Source: Terriglobia bacterium (GTDB taxonomy: Bacteria; Acidobacteriota; Terriglobia; Bryobacterales; Bryobacteraceae). Taken from it: 60,425 nt of DNA. A program made the translations under genes and the position numbers. The stretch lies in assembly GCA_020073345.1 (NCBI GenBank), contig JAIQFI010000039.1, positions 1 to 60,425 on the forward strand, written 5' to 3'. This document shows, one piece after another, positions 1 to 8,522 of the stretch. Within the stretch, counting starts at the first letter, position 1, and each line of letters opens with the position of its first letter. The notes below the pieces were generated by a model. The model searched no databases and was not told where the DNA came from. It saw only the letters and a program-made list of their open reading frames with translations.

Positions 1-1
1 G

Positions 2-415
2 CTGGAGCAGGCCATGGCCGGGCAGCAGGCCGTCCATTTCCTGGGAATACCGGAGGGCGATCAGGCCCTAGCCCAGGTCGCACTGTACCTGGCCATCGCG
101 CCCAAGTCGGATGCGGCTTATCGGGCCCTGAACCAGGCCAAGGAGACGGTCGAAAAGACCACCGCGGAGCCGGTTCCGATGCAGCTCCGCAACGCCCCTA
201 CCCGGGCGATGAAGGAGTGGGGGTATAGCCAGGGCTACCAGCACGCCCACCAATTCGAGGATGCGCTGAATACGATGAGCTGTTTACCGGACAGTTTGCG
301 CGGGACCATATTCTATGAGCCTATCGACCGTGGCCTGGAACAAAAGATCGCCCAGCGGCTGGCCGAGATTCGTGCTCGGCGGAGCGCGGGGACGGAATCC
401 GATCCGGAAAAGTGA
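2..415 (+). CDS. rarA: RarA (MgsA) replication-associated AAA ATPase, C-terminal fragment
   Basis: The reading frame is open from the first bases, so the gene is cut by the window edge. Only the last ~137 residues are present; a full RarA is about 420-450 residues. The visible part matches the C-terminal tetramerisation domain of RarA: an ALAQVALYLAIAPKSDAAY-type helix, then VPMQLRNAPTRAMKEWGY, GYQYAH-like (here GYQHAHQFE) and LPDSLRGTIFYEP. The family acts on ssDNA gaps and stalled forks together with SSB. The ATPase core (Walker A and B) lies upstream and is not visible. Family assignment is confident from these conserved blocks. Confidence 0.88.
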   Translation: MEQAMAGQQAVHFLGIPEGDQALAQVALYLAIAPKSDAAYRALNQAKETVEKTTAEPVPMQLRNAPTRAMKEWGYSQGYQHAHQFEDALNTMSCLPDSLRGTIFYEPIDRGLEQKIAQRLAEIRARRSAGTESDPEK

Positions 416-574
416 AGTTCTTGAATCCCGACGGCCAACCTCTTTACCGTCAGTTAGTTCTAGCCAACAGGGTATGAACTTTCTGGTACCTCGGTACCCT
501 AGAGGAATGGCCCTAGTCAGCTATTGCTGTAACGTGCCTTGCCGGGCAAACTCTAACTGTAGACGAGGTGACAA

Positions 575-943
575 GTGGGGCCAGACCAAACCCGAGAGGC
601 TGAGCGCCGACGTTCCGACCGCTTCGCGATTGAGCGTGAAATCCGCTACCGCGCCTTAAACAAGCGCGGCGGAGAAGAGGCCGGCGAAGGCAGGACGCTA
701 AATATGTCGAGTACCGGCGTGCTGTTTACCGCCAAGCAGATCCTGCGCCCAGGCCGCCGCGTCGAGCTGGCCATCAATTGGCCCGCTCAGCTGAACAACA
801 AATGCGCTCTTAAGCTGGTGGCGCGCGGCCGCATCGTACGCTTTGAAAATGGGCTGGCCGCCATGGAAATTCAGCAACACGAGTTCCGAACGCAGTCGGC
901 GCCCGCGGCAACGGACTCAGCGTTCACCAAGATGGTTGGGTAG
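575..943 (+). CDS. PilZ-domain protein
   Basis: A 122-residue protein starting at GTG, with a GAGGTG ribosome-binding stretch just upstream. It carries the PilZ c-di-GMP-binding signature: an arginine-rich RRRSDRF near residues 11-17 and NMSSTGVLF near residues 43-51, which corresponds to the (D/N)xSxxG element. A beta-rich segment follows (RIVRFENGLAAMEI). It is a stand-alone PilZ domain, probably a c-di-GMP-responsive adaptor in the cytoplasm. Its partner cannot be told from the neighbours (rarA and a hydrolase). A strong terminator follows directly, so it is the last gene of its transcript. The preceding 160 bp hold no gene that I can support. Confidence 0.82.
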   Translation: MGPDQTREAERRRSDRFAIEREIRYRALNKRGGEEAGEGRTLNMSSTGVLFTAKQILRPGRRVELAINWPAQLNNKCALKLVARGRIVRFENGLAAMEIQQHEFRTQSAPAATDSAFTKMVG

Positions 944-977
944 TTTTTCGTTCAATCGCTATAAAATTCTCCTGGTC

Positions 978-1013
978 CCGCGCCGGTCGCATTTTCCCGG
1001 CGCGGTTTTCTTT
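978..1013 (+). terminator. Rho-independent terminator after the PilZ gene
   Basis: A perfect 9-bp GC-rich inverted repeat, CCGCGCCGG (978-986) and CCGGCGCGG (997-1005), with a 10-nt loop, followed by TTTTCTTT. It lies 34 bp after the PilZ stop codon and is the clearest intrinsic terminator in the window. Confidence 0.9.
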
Positions 1014-1072
1014 GTCCCGATGGGTTTTCTTTCCTTCCGGTGCGGCGCCTGCTAACTTGATAGTTGAGCCCC

Positions 1073-2131
1073 ATGCGCCGTCTCTATGCCCGCTGGATGT
1101 ACGACTGGGACGCCCGGCTGAATTCCGTCTCCACCAACCGCGTCCTCCGGCCCTTCGAATGGGGCCTGGAATGGACCCGCCAGTGGCCGGCCGCCATGCG
1201 CCTGCCGCAGAACGGCCACGATCCGCACGGATACCTAAAGCTCCTGAATCAGGCCGGATTAGCCGACAGCGACGAGTTTTTCGGCTATCGGACGCCTTCC
1301 AACTTTGTCCTTGAAGGCAACCGTTTGCGTTTCACCAGCCCGGTGAATACCCCGTACCGCGAGAACAACACGGTACACGGGCAGTGGTTCCCGGCCGCAG
1401 GTAAGTCGAGTGAAAAGCCCGGACGCCGCAGGGTGGCCGCGGTGGTGCTCCCGCACTGGAACGCCTCCGCCCAGCAGCATGGCGCGCTGTGTGCGGGTAT
1501 GGCCAAGCTGGGGATCAACGCCCTTCGGGTGAGCCTGCCCTATCACGACTTTCGCATGCCGGCCGAGCTCGAGCGGGCGGACTACGCCGTTTCCTCCAAC
1601 ATCGGCCGCACCCTCGACGCCACCCGCCAGGCGGTGATCGACACGCGCTGCTGCGTCGATTGGCTGGAGCAGCAGGGTTTTGAAAGCATCGGCATCGTCG
1701 GCACCAGCCTGGGCTCCTGTTATGCGTATCTGGCCAGCGTTCACGATCAGCGCTTAAAGGTGAACGTCTTCGCCCACTGCTCCACGTATTTCGCCGATGT
1801 GGTCTGGGAAGGGCTCTCGACCCAGCACATCCGCCAGGGGCTGGAGCAAGCCGTGACGCTCGACCAGTTGCGCGAGGCCTGGAATGTGATCAGCCCGCCG
1901 AATTACGTCGAGCGGTATGCCCGGCTGGGGAAGAAGCCTCTGTTCCTCTATGCGCGGTACGACACCACCTTCCCGACCAGGTTCTCCGAGCAGGTGATCG
2001 CCAAGGCCCGCGAGCTGGGATTCGAACACCGCGCGGTCGCCATGCCCTGCGGTCACTACAGCCTGGGCGAGGCCCCGTTCAAGTTCATGGCCGGCTATCA
2101 CATCGTTAACCATCTGAAACGAAATCTTTAG
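1073..2131 (+). CDS. Alpha/beta hydrolase family protein (ABHD18-like)
   Basis: About 352 residues from ATG 1073; an in-frame TTG nine bases upstream is an alternative start. The serine nucleophile elbow is IVGTSLGSCYAY, with Ser near residue 212. A likely acid is in LYARYDTTFP near residue 299, and the catalytic His is in CGHYSLGE near the C-terminus. The N-terminal ~110 residues are a family-specific extension with no visible signal peptide, so the protein is probably cytoplasmic. The arrangement resembles the ABHD18/DUF2048-type hydrolases; the substrate is unknown. It stands alone between a terminator and the SPOR gene. Confidence 0.72.
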   Translation: MRRLYARWMYDWDARLNSVSTNRVLRPFEWGLEWTRQWPAAMRLPQNGHDPHGYLKLLNQAGLADSDEFFGYRTPSNFVLEGNRLRFTSPVNTPYRENNTVHGQWFPAAGKSSEKPGRRRVAAVVLPHWNASAQQHGALCAGMAKLGINALRVSLPYHDFRMPAELERADYAVSSNIGRTLDATRQAVIDTRCCVDWLEQQGFESIGIVGTSLGSCYAYLASVHDQRLKVNVFAHCSTYFADVVWEGLSTQHIRQGLEQAVTLDQLREAWNVISPPNYVERYARLGKKPLFLYARYDTTFPTRFSEQVIAKARELGFEHRAVAMPCGHYSLGEAPFKFMAGYHIVNHLKRNL

Positions 2132-2188
2132 TACTCATTCCTGCCGGGTACTACTGAAAGCGCCACCCCCCGCCGATAAACGGGTGTG

Positions 2189-2740
2189 ATGCAGCGGATT
2201 TTCACGGTTGATGAAATACCCTCGGTCTCGGTGGAGGCCGATTCAGCGGAAGACTTCGAGCTAGTGGTGGGCCGCCGCCAGGTGGCCGCGATTACCTTTC
2301 TGGGACTGGTGATCGTGGTGGTGTGCTCGGGAGGGGCGTACCTCGCCGGCAAGGCGATGTCCGCACGCGAGGAGCCCATTCAGCCGATGATCCAGGTCGA
2401 GCCAGCGGCGCCTTTGCCAGCCCCAAGCGTAGCGGCGACCATTGCTCCTCCGGCGGATGCACCCGCGTTGAAGCCTGCAGTGGAAGCCCCGCTCTTCGCC
2501 AGTCCCGTTCCGAAAGCCATCTATATTCAGGTCGGGGCCGTGGAGAAAGGCGTCGGCATCATCCTGGTGGAAGGGTTGCGGAAACACGCACTCGACTCAT
2601 TCGCCGCGCCCGGTCCGAGTGAGAAAACATTTCGCGTGCTGATCGGCCCATTCGCGGACGCGGAAACCTACCAAAAAGCAAGAAATATTGTCGATCAGAT
2701 TGGTTTATCGAACTTCGCGCGCCGCTATCAGCAACAGTAA
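2189..2740 (+). CDS. SPOR-domain, single-TM envelope protein
   Basis: The start is ATG 2189; an overlapping GTG at 2186 is possible. The protein has a short acidic cytoplasmic N-terminus, one transmembrane helix near residues 32-53 (FLGLVIVVVCSGGAYLAG), a Pro/Ala-rich linker of about 65 residues, and a C-terminal SPOR-like domain of about 70 residues. That domain contains YIQVGAVEKGVG and FRVLIGPFADAETYQKAR, the usual (F/Y)xVQxGxF and RVxxGPF pattern. SPOR domains bind denuded peptidoglycan at division sites, so a septal role is plausible. No other division gene is adjacent. Confidence 0.8.
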   Translation: MQRIFTVDEIPSVSVEADSAEDFELVVGRRQVAAITFLGLVIVVVCSGGAYLAGKAMSAREEPIQPMIQVEPAAPLPAPSVAATIAPPADAPALKPAVEAPLFASPVPKAIYIQVGAVEKGVGIILVEGLRKHALDSFAAPGPSEKTFRVLIGPFADAETYQKARNIVDQIGLSNFARRYQQQ

Positions 2741-2783
2741 CGCCGCGTTGTTAGCCGCGCCCTCTGGCCTTTTTTCTGCTCAG

Positions 2784-3101
2784 CTATTTGATGCGCCACT
2801 CTTTGGCGGCATCCCGCGCCGCGGCCAGAGCGCCGTTCACATCGTCTTGCGACAACATGATTCGGACCTCTTCGACCGCGAACATGGTCTGCTGCGCTCG
2901 TCCGATCAGGACACCTTCGGATTCGTCGCCTGACTGGATGATTTCCTGGAGCTGTGCCGCCGCCTGCGTGGCAATTTTTTTTGCCTCCGCAGCGTTACCC
3001 CGGTGAAGATGTACGGTGAGATCCCGGAGGTTCGCCGTTACGGTTGCCGGATCCGCGACCTTAGGTTTTCCGTCGGCCGCTTTACCTGGCTGCACACTCA
3101 A
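2784..3101 (-). CDS. Hypothetical helical protein
   Basis: A 105-residue protein with TTG as start, supported by CCGGAG seven bases upstream. The sequence is mostly amphipathic helix: NLRDLTVHLHRGNAAEAKK, then QAAAQLQEIIQ and VEEVRIMLSQDDVNGALAAA. This reads like two or three TPR-like or four-helix-bundle hairpins. There are no cysteines, no signal peptide and no membrane segment. The codon pattern and helical periodicity argue that it is real. It converges on the SPOR gene with a 43-bp gap. I recognise no family. Confidence 0.55.
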   Translation of the reverse strand: MSVQPGKAADGKPKVADPATVTANLRDLTVHLHRGNAAEAKKIATQAAAQLQEIIQSGDESEGVLIGRAQQTMFAVEEVRIMLSQDDVNGALAAARDAAKEWRIK

Positions 3102-3268
3102 GCTGAGACTCCGGCGGTTGGTTTAAGAGAATTGTCACGCATGAAAGGCGCCTGTTCTACCTTGAAAGAAGAGGAACGCCCAACGGTTGCGATTACGACG
3201 AAGCTCTCGGATCGAGGTACTTTCAGTATCGCAGGTATGGGTCCGGCACGCAATGTAGATGAGACTCT

Positions 3269-3535
3269 TCAGCTCGCGTGCAGGAGCGGTCTGACAGTGC
3301 GGCGGGCGATATGCGTGTCCAGAATCGCTGCTCTGCGCTGGCACTCGACAACTTCCTCGCGCGTGCGCTTGCGGCTGGCGAGATAGTCGTCCTGGCTGAT
3401 TTCGTTCGCCAACCGGCTGTTCACCAGCGCAGCGCTTCGGCAACGGAGCTCCTTGCTCCAGGCCCGGTTTTCGATTTGGTAGCTCAATACCTCTTCCAGG
3501 CTGGAGGTCGAGAAGTCATCGCGCCAAAGTAGCAT
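3269..3535 (-). CDS. Hypothetical protein, possibly a remnant
   Basis: A frame of about 88 residues from ATG 3535; the frame stays open to TTG 3622. The middle is strongly helical and charged (NSRLANEISQDDYLASRKR, then EEVVECQRRAAILDTHIARR). This resembles the short 'G-E-I-S-x-x-(D/E)-(F/Y)' linker helices at the C-termini of serine recombinases or SHOCT-like proteins, but no catalytic part is present. It could be a small real gene or the tail of a decayed one. The flanking 3102-3268 and 3536-3670 hold nothing that I can support. Low to moderate confidence. Confidence 0.35.
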   Translation of the reverse strand: MLLWRDDFSTSSLEEVLSYQIENRAWSKELRCRSAALVNSRLANEISQDDYLASRKRTREEVVECQRRAAILDTHIARRTVRPLLHAS

Positions 3536-3670
3536 ACCTCTGAAGATCGTCAGGAATAGGGCGAGAGAATAGGTGCGAGGCCGCTCTATAGCACTTGCGG
3601 CCCGGTAAACTGCTGCAAACAATTGCCGCAGATTCCGAGCCGCGAAGTGAATCAGGATTGGCGGCCGCCC

Positions 3671-3799
3671 TTAGGGCGTGGCCGGGACGAGCCGTGCTAA
3701 CGCCAGCCTCTTCCGGAGTTCCCTGATTCTGAGGCGGCGGGCGATGCTCTGTTTGCGGACTCTGTGGAAGCGCGCCTTATCGCCGTGTTGCTTGGACAT
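3671..3799 (-). CDS. Very basic 42-residue protein downstream of cspA
   Basis: A complete small gene, ATG to TAA, encoding 42 residues that begin MSKQHGDKARFHRVRKQ and continue SIARRLRIRELRKRLALARL. It starts 14 bp after the cspA stop codon on the same strand, so the two are almost certainly co-transcribed. About a third of the residues are Arg or Lys, with no acidic stretch, which suggests RNA or ribosome binding; it superficially resembles an S21-like helix. It is not rpsU: the length and termini differ. My recollection is that similar GDKARF-x-R-x-RK proteins occur in other Acidobacteria, but I could not check this here. Confidence 0.6.
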   Translation of the reverse strand: MSKQHGDKARFHRVRKQSIARRLRIRELRKRLALARLVPATP

Positions 3800-3813
3800 A
3801 TGGGTCCGTTGGC

Positions 3814-4017
3814 TTAAGCGAGGTTTACTTGCTCGGCCTGCAAACCCTTAGGTCCGGTCTTTACGACGAAAGTGACTTTGGCGCCTTCGTCCAGCGAGCG
3901 GTATCCGGACGCTTCAATTGCGGAGAAATGCACGAAGACATCCTCACCATTTTCGCGGGCCAGGAATCCAAATCCTTTGGCCGCATTGAACCACTTTACA
4001 GTTCCTGTTTCTTTCAT
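3814..4017 (-). CDS. cspA: Cold-shock protein (CspA family)
   Basis: A 67-residue single cold-shock domain of standard length. RNP1 is KGFGFL (residues ~14-19) and RNP2 is VFVHFSAI (~27-34), preceded by the typical GTVKWFN start. It binds ssRNA/ssDNA and melts RNA structure in the cytoplasm. The ribosome-binding site is AGAGAAC nine bases or so upstream. About 215 bp separate it from the divergent PQQ-protein gene, long enough for a structured 5' leader as in other csp genes, though I see no clear hairpin. The 42-residue basic gene follows. Confidence 0.95.
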   Translation of the reverse strand: MKETGTVKWFNAAKGFGFLARENGEDVFVHFSAIEASGYRSLDEGAKVTFVVKTGPKGLQAEQVNLA

Positions 4018-4235
4018 ATTTTGTTCTCTTTTCTAGCGATGGAATTCCGGACGGCGATTGAGGGGACCTACGATCTGAGGGATCTATTTGGAGGATTCAA
4101 GCGGAGCACTGGATTTCAAAAGCTACCTAACACTAGCACAGAAAACGGCTTTGTGCAAGGAAAATGGCCCGGGAATGCCGCGGCGCCTACCGCCGGCCAC
4201 AGGATCTGTATGAAAATAGGATGCCGAGGTCACGA

Positions 4236-5975
4236 ATGAAACACCTTCCCAGCGCCCTTGCCTTGCTGTCGCTGTTGTCCGCATGGTCGATATCCGGACA
4301 ACAAGCCCCCGCTCCGGCCAAGCCCGTCACCAGCCCGATGCTCCAGAATCCCGATCCGGCGGACTGGCTCATGTGGCGCCGCACGCTGAACAGTTGGGGC
4401 TACAGCCCGCTCAATCAAATCACGCGCGCCAACGTCGGGCGCCTCCGCATGGTGTGGACGCGCGGCATGGGTCCCGGCATTCAGGAAGGCACCCCGCTGG
4501 TGCACGACGGCGTCATGTACATGCCGAATCCCAGCGACTATATCCAGGCGATCGACGCCGCCACGGGCGATCTCAAATGGGAGTACAAGCGCAAGGAGCC
4601 GGAAGACCTCGGCAAGTTCATCCCGGTGCCCAGCATCAACCGGAATCTGGCCATCTTCGGCAACCACATCATCGATACCAGCTCCGACGATTTTCTGTTT
4701 GCTCTTAATGAAGTAACCGGAAACCTTGACTGGGAAACACGCATCGTCGACTATCGCGAGACTCCCGCGCAGGAAACGTCAGGTCCCATCATCGCCAACG
4801 GCAAGATTTTTTCGACGCGCGGGTGCGAGTACAAGTTCAGCCCCGACGGCTGCATCATCACGGCGCACGACGCCGCTACCGGCAAGGAACTGTGGCGCAC
4901 CCGCACCATTCCCAAACCCGGCGAGCCCGGCGATGAAAGCTGGGGCGGCATTCCCGACGCCAAGCGCCGCCACGTGGGCGCGTGGATGGTGCCCAGCTAC
5001 GACGCCGAGCTGAACATGTTATATGTCGGAACCTCCGTTACCTCTCCGGCTCCTAAATTTCTCCTGGCTGGTAACGACAAGCAGTATCTCTATCACAACT
5101 CCACGCTGGCCTTGAACGCCGACACGGGAAAGATCGTGTGGTACTACCAGCATGTCGTCGATCATTGGGATTTCGATCATCCCTTTGAACGCCTGCTGGT
5201 GGATACCGCGGTCGCGCCGGATGCCACCCAGGTCTCCTGGATCAATCCGCGGATCAAGCCCGGCGAGCGTCGCAAGGTGCTGACGGGGGTTCCCGGCAAA
5301 ACCGGAATCGTGTACACGCTCGATCGCCAGACGGGCGAGTTTCTGTGGGCACGGCCGACGGTGATGCAAAACGTCGTCTCGAAAATCGACGGCGCGACAG
5401 GCGCGGTCACGGTGAATCCGGAGACGACCTTCACCAAGGTGGATGAAACGCATTTCATCTGCCCGACCGTGAACGGCGGGAAGGGGTTTCAGGCCGGCGC
5501 CTATAGTCCCCTGACCAACGCCATGTATTACGGATTGCAGAACACCTGCGCCGACCAGACCGCCCTGAACAACAGCTCGGCTTATTCGTTTAATGCGAGG
5601 GCGAGGATTGCGCCGGGCACCGAAAACATCGGGACACTGTTCGCGATCTCGGTCGAAACCGGCAAGACCTTGTGGCGCTACGACCAGAGGGCGGGCATGA
5701 TGTCTTCGGTGGCCACGGGCGGCGGGCTGATCTTCACCGGCGATACCAACGGGCACTTCCGCGCTTTCGATCAGCAGAACGGAGCGGTGCTGTGGGACGT
5801 CAATCTCGGCTCGCCGGTCACCGGCTATCCGATTACATATAGCGTTCGCGGCAAGCAGTATGTTGCTGTCAGCACCGGTAATTCGCTGGTCAGCTCGGGA
5901 CTCAATCGCTTGGCGCCGGATCTGAAGCCGAGCAACGCGAGCAATATTGTGGTGTTCGCGCTGCCGGAAAACTAA
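4236..5975 (+). CDS. Secreted PQQ-binding-like beta-propeller dehydrogenase
   Basis: The start at ATG 4236 has CCGAGGT eight bases upstream and gives a proper signal peptide ending near Gly-Gln (residues 1-22), so the longer frame from 4164 is rejected. The ~579-residue protein shows PQQ-enzyme features: DWLMWRRTLNSWGYSPL at the mature N-terminus, and repeated W-motifs such as TGDLKWEY, TGKELWRT, TGKTLWRY and GAVLWDVNLG. It belongs with periplasmic PQQ-dependent alcohol-dehydrogenase-type proteins. There is no CxxCH haem motif and no adjacent Cys-Cys pair, so electrons would go to a separate acceptor if it is active. It converges on the next gene with a 4-bp overlap. Confidence 0.8.
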   Translation: MKHLPSALALLSLLSAWSISGQQAPAPAKPVTSPMLQNPDPADWLMWRRTLNSWGYSPLNQITRANVGRLRMVWTRGMGPGIQEGTPLVHDGVMYMPNPSDYIQAIDAATGDLKWEYKRKEPEDLGKFIPVPSINRNLAIFGNHIIDTSSDDFLFALNEVTGNLDWETRIVDYRETPAQETSGPIIANGKIFSTRGCEYKFSPDGCIITAHDAATGKELWRTRTIPKPGEPGDESWGGIPDAKRRHVGAWMVPSYDAELNMLYVGTSVTSPAPKFLLAGNDKQYLYHNSTLALNADTGKIVWYYQHVVDHWDFDHPFERLLVDTAVAPDATQVSWINPRIKPGERRKVLTGVPGKTGIVYTLDRQTGEFLWARPTVMQNVVSKIDGATGAVTVNPETTFTKVDETHFICPTVNGGKGFQAGAYSPLTNAMYYGLQNTCADQTALNNSSAYSFNARARIAPGTENIGTLFAISVETGKTLWRYDQRAGMMSSVATGGGLIFTGDTNGHFRAFDQQNGAVLWDVNLGSPVTGYPITYSVRGKQYVAVSTGNSLVSSGLNRLAPDLKPSNASNIVVFALPEN

Positions 5976-6973
5976 CGCGGCCGCTTCACCAGATCCGAGT
6001 CCACCTGCTTGAAGCCGGCGGGGACGTCGAACTTCGACGCATCTACGGCGCTTGAAGAGAAGCTGGTCAGGTCCGTGGTCATCTCCAGCAGGAGCGCCGA
6101 ACCGGATTGCTTCTGGTCCTGTTTCTGCTGTGGCGGCGGGTCATCGTTCTTCTTTTTCCGACCAAACGGGAGGCTTCCGGTGATCGCGTCGCGCACGCCC
6201 GGCCCTTGTTTCTGGGAGCTGGAATCGGTGCTGTCCACCGTGATCCCGGTTCCCATCTTCATCACCGTTTCGACCGGGACGCCGGCGACTTTCGATAATT
6301 CCTTGGCGGATTCCGCCATGCCCTGCATCATGCGCGGATCCGACATGGCCATGCGCGACAACTCGGGTTGGAATTCGCGCGCCATCTTCTGCGCCATTTT
6401 CTGGTGGAACGCCTTCACCTGGTCGTAGCCCGGGACGGTCGCCATCCAGGCGTCGTTGATCACGGTCATGCTGCCCGAATTGCCGGTATCTTTGTCGGTG
6501 CCTTCCAGGTCCATGGTGATGACCATTTCCTTGGCGCTCAGCCCCTGTACGGACTTGGTCTTCCCGGTCGCCTTGGCCGACACTTTGAATTTCGCTTCGA
6601 TGTTGGGGTTGCCTTTGGGCGCCGCCTTCTGCTGCTTCTTCTGCTGGGCCTGCGCTCGAGCGATTGCGTCGTCCATAGCCTGCCGCATCTGTGCGAAGGT
6701 CATCACCGAATAGGTCTTCTTTGAGAGGTTGATTTCGGTGATGGACTCTTTATCCAGGTCGATGATGGTCGAGTTCTCCTTGCCCAGAGTCGCCATGCGA
6801 TTGCCCTTGATCAGCACGGTGGACACGATCGGTTCGCGGGCTTTGCGTGTGAACGGGCCGCCCAGCCGCAAGATGCTCACCAGCGTTCCTCCGGTCATCT
6901 TGCTGGTCTCCTGATAACTAAAGTCCGCACGCAGAGTCGCGCAGGCGACAACCAAAATGACGAGCGTTCGCAT
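5972..6973 (-). CDS. Secreted hypothetical protein (DUF4412-like)
   Basis: A 333-residue protein with a short signal peptide (MRTLVILVVACATLRA). The mature part begins DFSYQETSKMTGG and resembles DUF4412-type secreted proteins: a beta-rich part with KGNRMATL and IIDLDKESITEINL, a Gln/Lys-rich linker, and a second beta part with GLSAKEMVITMDLEG. The C-terminus has a charged KKKNDDPPPQQKQDQKQ linker and then VDASKFDVPAGFKQV, an ending typical of this family. Function is unknown; the location is probably periplasm or outer face. It overlaps the end of the convergent PQQ gene by 4 bp. Confidence 0.65.
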   Translation of the reverse strand: MRTLVILVVACATLRADFSYQETSKMTGGTLVSILRLGGPFTRKAREPIVSTVLIKGNRMATLGKENSTIIDLDKESITEINLSKKTYSVMTFAQMRQAMDDAIARAQAQQKKQQKAAPKGNPNIEAKFKVSAKATGKTKSVQGLSAKEMVITMDLEGTDKDTGNSGSMTVINDAWMATVPGYDQVKAFHQKMAQKMAREFQPELSRMAMSDPRMMQGMAESAKELSKVAGVPVETVMKMGTGITVDSTDSSSQKQGPGVRDAITGSLPFGRKKKNDDPPPQQKQDQKQSGSALLLEMTTDLTSFSSSAVDASKFDVPAGFKQVDSDLVKRPR

Positions 6974-6994
6974 CGAAATTCCTCCGAAGCTATT

Positions 6995-7513
6995 TTATCG
7001 GACGGTATAGCCGAGCGACTTTATATGCGCCACGTGATGCCGACCATGCCAGGCATATTGCGCCAGCCACTGATCCAGGCGATAGACGCCGGATTCCGGA
7101 TGTGCGAACGTACGCTGATACTCGCGCTCGGTCATCGATTCCAGCAGGCGCACCCAGCGGAAGTGCAGGGCTTCGAGCAGATCGAGCGAAGGGTCAACAG
7201 GCAAGGCGGCGTCGGCCAACGCGGCCCAGCGCGCCTCGTCGTACGGCTTGATGGTTGGCTGATCTTCGGTCAGGGCGAGCTTGAACCGGATGACGGCGTT
7301 CATGTGGCTGTCGGGCACATGATGCACCACCTGGCGAACGGTCCATCCGCCGGGGCGGTAGGGAGTATCGAGCTGTTCGGGTGTTAGGCCGGCGACAGCG
7401 GCGCGTAGTTCCTGCGGGGTGCGCGCAATTTCGCGAATCCAAGTTTTACGTTGCTCCCCGGTGGTGGATTCGGGAAACGTAAACCGGCCGATCGGATACT
7501 GGAGATCAGTCAT
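6995..7513 (-). CDS. YfiT/BstA-family DinB-fold metal-dependent protein
   Basis: A 172-residue protein matching the YfiT bacillithiol-transferase/DinB-like family along its length. Signatures are YPIGRFTFPE at the N-terminus, PGGWTVRQVVHHVPDSHMNA (His 64/65 and 70), and YAWHGRHHVAHI (His 156-160), which form the three-His metal site. Members are four-helix-bundle enzymes acting on thiol adducts or of unknown function. It lies 21 bp upstream of the DUF4412-like gene on the same strand and may share a transcript with it. Whether this organism makes bacillithiol cannot be told from the window. Confidence 0.85.
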   Translation of the reverse strand: MTDLQYPIGRFTFPESTTGEQRKTWIREIARTPQELRAAVAGLTPEQLDTPYRPGGWTVRQVVHHVPDSHMNAVIRFKLALTEDQPTIKPYDEARWAALADAALPVDPSLDLLEALHFRWVRLLESMTEREYQRTFAHPESGVYRLDQWLAQYAWHGRHHVAHIKSLGYTVR

Positions 7514-7646
7514 GTTTAATCGTAGCCTGCCGTGCGCGCGCTAGATTTCCGTTCGCATCCATATCCGGCCCGCTGATCGCGACGGTCAGTCCACTCGCAA
7601 GAAGTTTCTCCAGCTTTTCGAAGAGTCGGTGTAAATCTGGCTGATC

Positions 7647-8411
7647 ATGGACGCCGGCGTTCTAAAGACGCTGATCGTGGACGACGAGCCGATCGCGCGG
7701 CGGGTGCTGCGTGAGGAGTTGGACGCCGTTCCGAATGTGGTGATTGTCGGGGAAGCCGAGAATGGCGAACAAGCCTTACAGCAGATAGCCGAGCTCCGGC
7801 CGGACTTGGTTTTGCTGGACCTTCAGATGCCTGTTATGGGCGGTTTCGAGGTCGTGCGGAAGCTCGCTGGGCACCTGCCCGTGGTGGTGATCATCACGGC
7901 GTTCGACCAGCATGCCATCGAGGCTTTCGAAGCTGGAGCGATCGATTATCTGCTGAAGCCTGTCGGCGGTGAGCGCCTCCGAAAAGCCGTGGAGCGCGCC
8001 CGAAAGCTTCGCAAAAATCCTTTTCACGTTGCGGACGATGTCGCGAACATAACATCAGCCGCCGTTTCTGGAAACTCCGGACGCGGGCGAAAAATCGTGG
8101 GAAAAGATGCTGGAGAGTATCTCCTGCTGGACGCGGATGAGGTTCTGGCGTTTCAAGCAGAACGTGAGCTGGTATGGATCGTTACCGCGCAAAAACGGCT
8201 CTTGGCGACCGAAAGCCTTCGTATCATCGAGGATCGCCTCAGAGAACAGCAGTTCCAGCGAGTTCACCGCAACGCAATTGTGAACGTGAACCACGTCCGG
8301 AAGATGAGCGCGTTGAGCAGTCAGCGCTGGCTGGTTACTCTCAGCAATTCTCTTCAGCTCGTAGTCAGCAAGCGGCAAGCCCACACAATCCGGAGCATCT
8401 TGCGTTGGTAG
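7647..8411 (+). CDS. LytTR-type response regulator
   Basis: A 254-residue two-domain regulator. The receiver domain (residues ~6-125) has VDDEP at 11-15, the phosphorylatable Asp 58 in VLLDLQMPVMGG, the ITAF switch Thr and the LLKPV lysine. The LytTR DNA-binding domain (~150-254) ends with RVHRNAIVNVNHVRKM and a beta-rich C-terminus. LytTR proteins bind short direct repeats upstream of envelope or secretion genes. No histidine kinase is adjacent, so it is an orphan here. It lies 111 bp upstream of a TonB-receptor gene on the same strand, which may be its target or simply a neighbour. Confidence 0.92.
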   Translation: MDAGVLKTLIVDDEPIARRVLREELDAVPNVVIVGEAENGEQALQQIAELRPDLVLLDLQMPVMGGFEVVRKLAGHLPVVVIITAFDQHAIEAFEAGAIDYLLKPVGGERLRKAVERARKLRKNPFHVADDVANITSAAVSGNSGRGRKIVGKDAGEYLLLDADEVLAFQAERELVWIVTAQKRLLATESLRIIEDRLREQQFQRVHRNAIVNVNHVRKMSALSSQRWLVTLSNSLQLVVSKRQAHTIRSILRW

Positions 8412-8522
8412 CCAGGCTGGGGCTTGCCCGCTCATGGTCGTTCTTAGTCCGCTCATGGGTCGCATCTATCCGGTCGCGAGAATATTCTAGGTCGACGGGG
8501 AAGATCTCCTGATACTGTTGGA

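Noticed and set aside
416-574. Paired GGTACC elements before the PilZ gene as a c-di-GMP riboswitch
   Set aside because: The repeats are short and I cannot form the conserved GEMM helices; PilZ context alone is not evidence.
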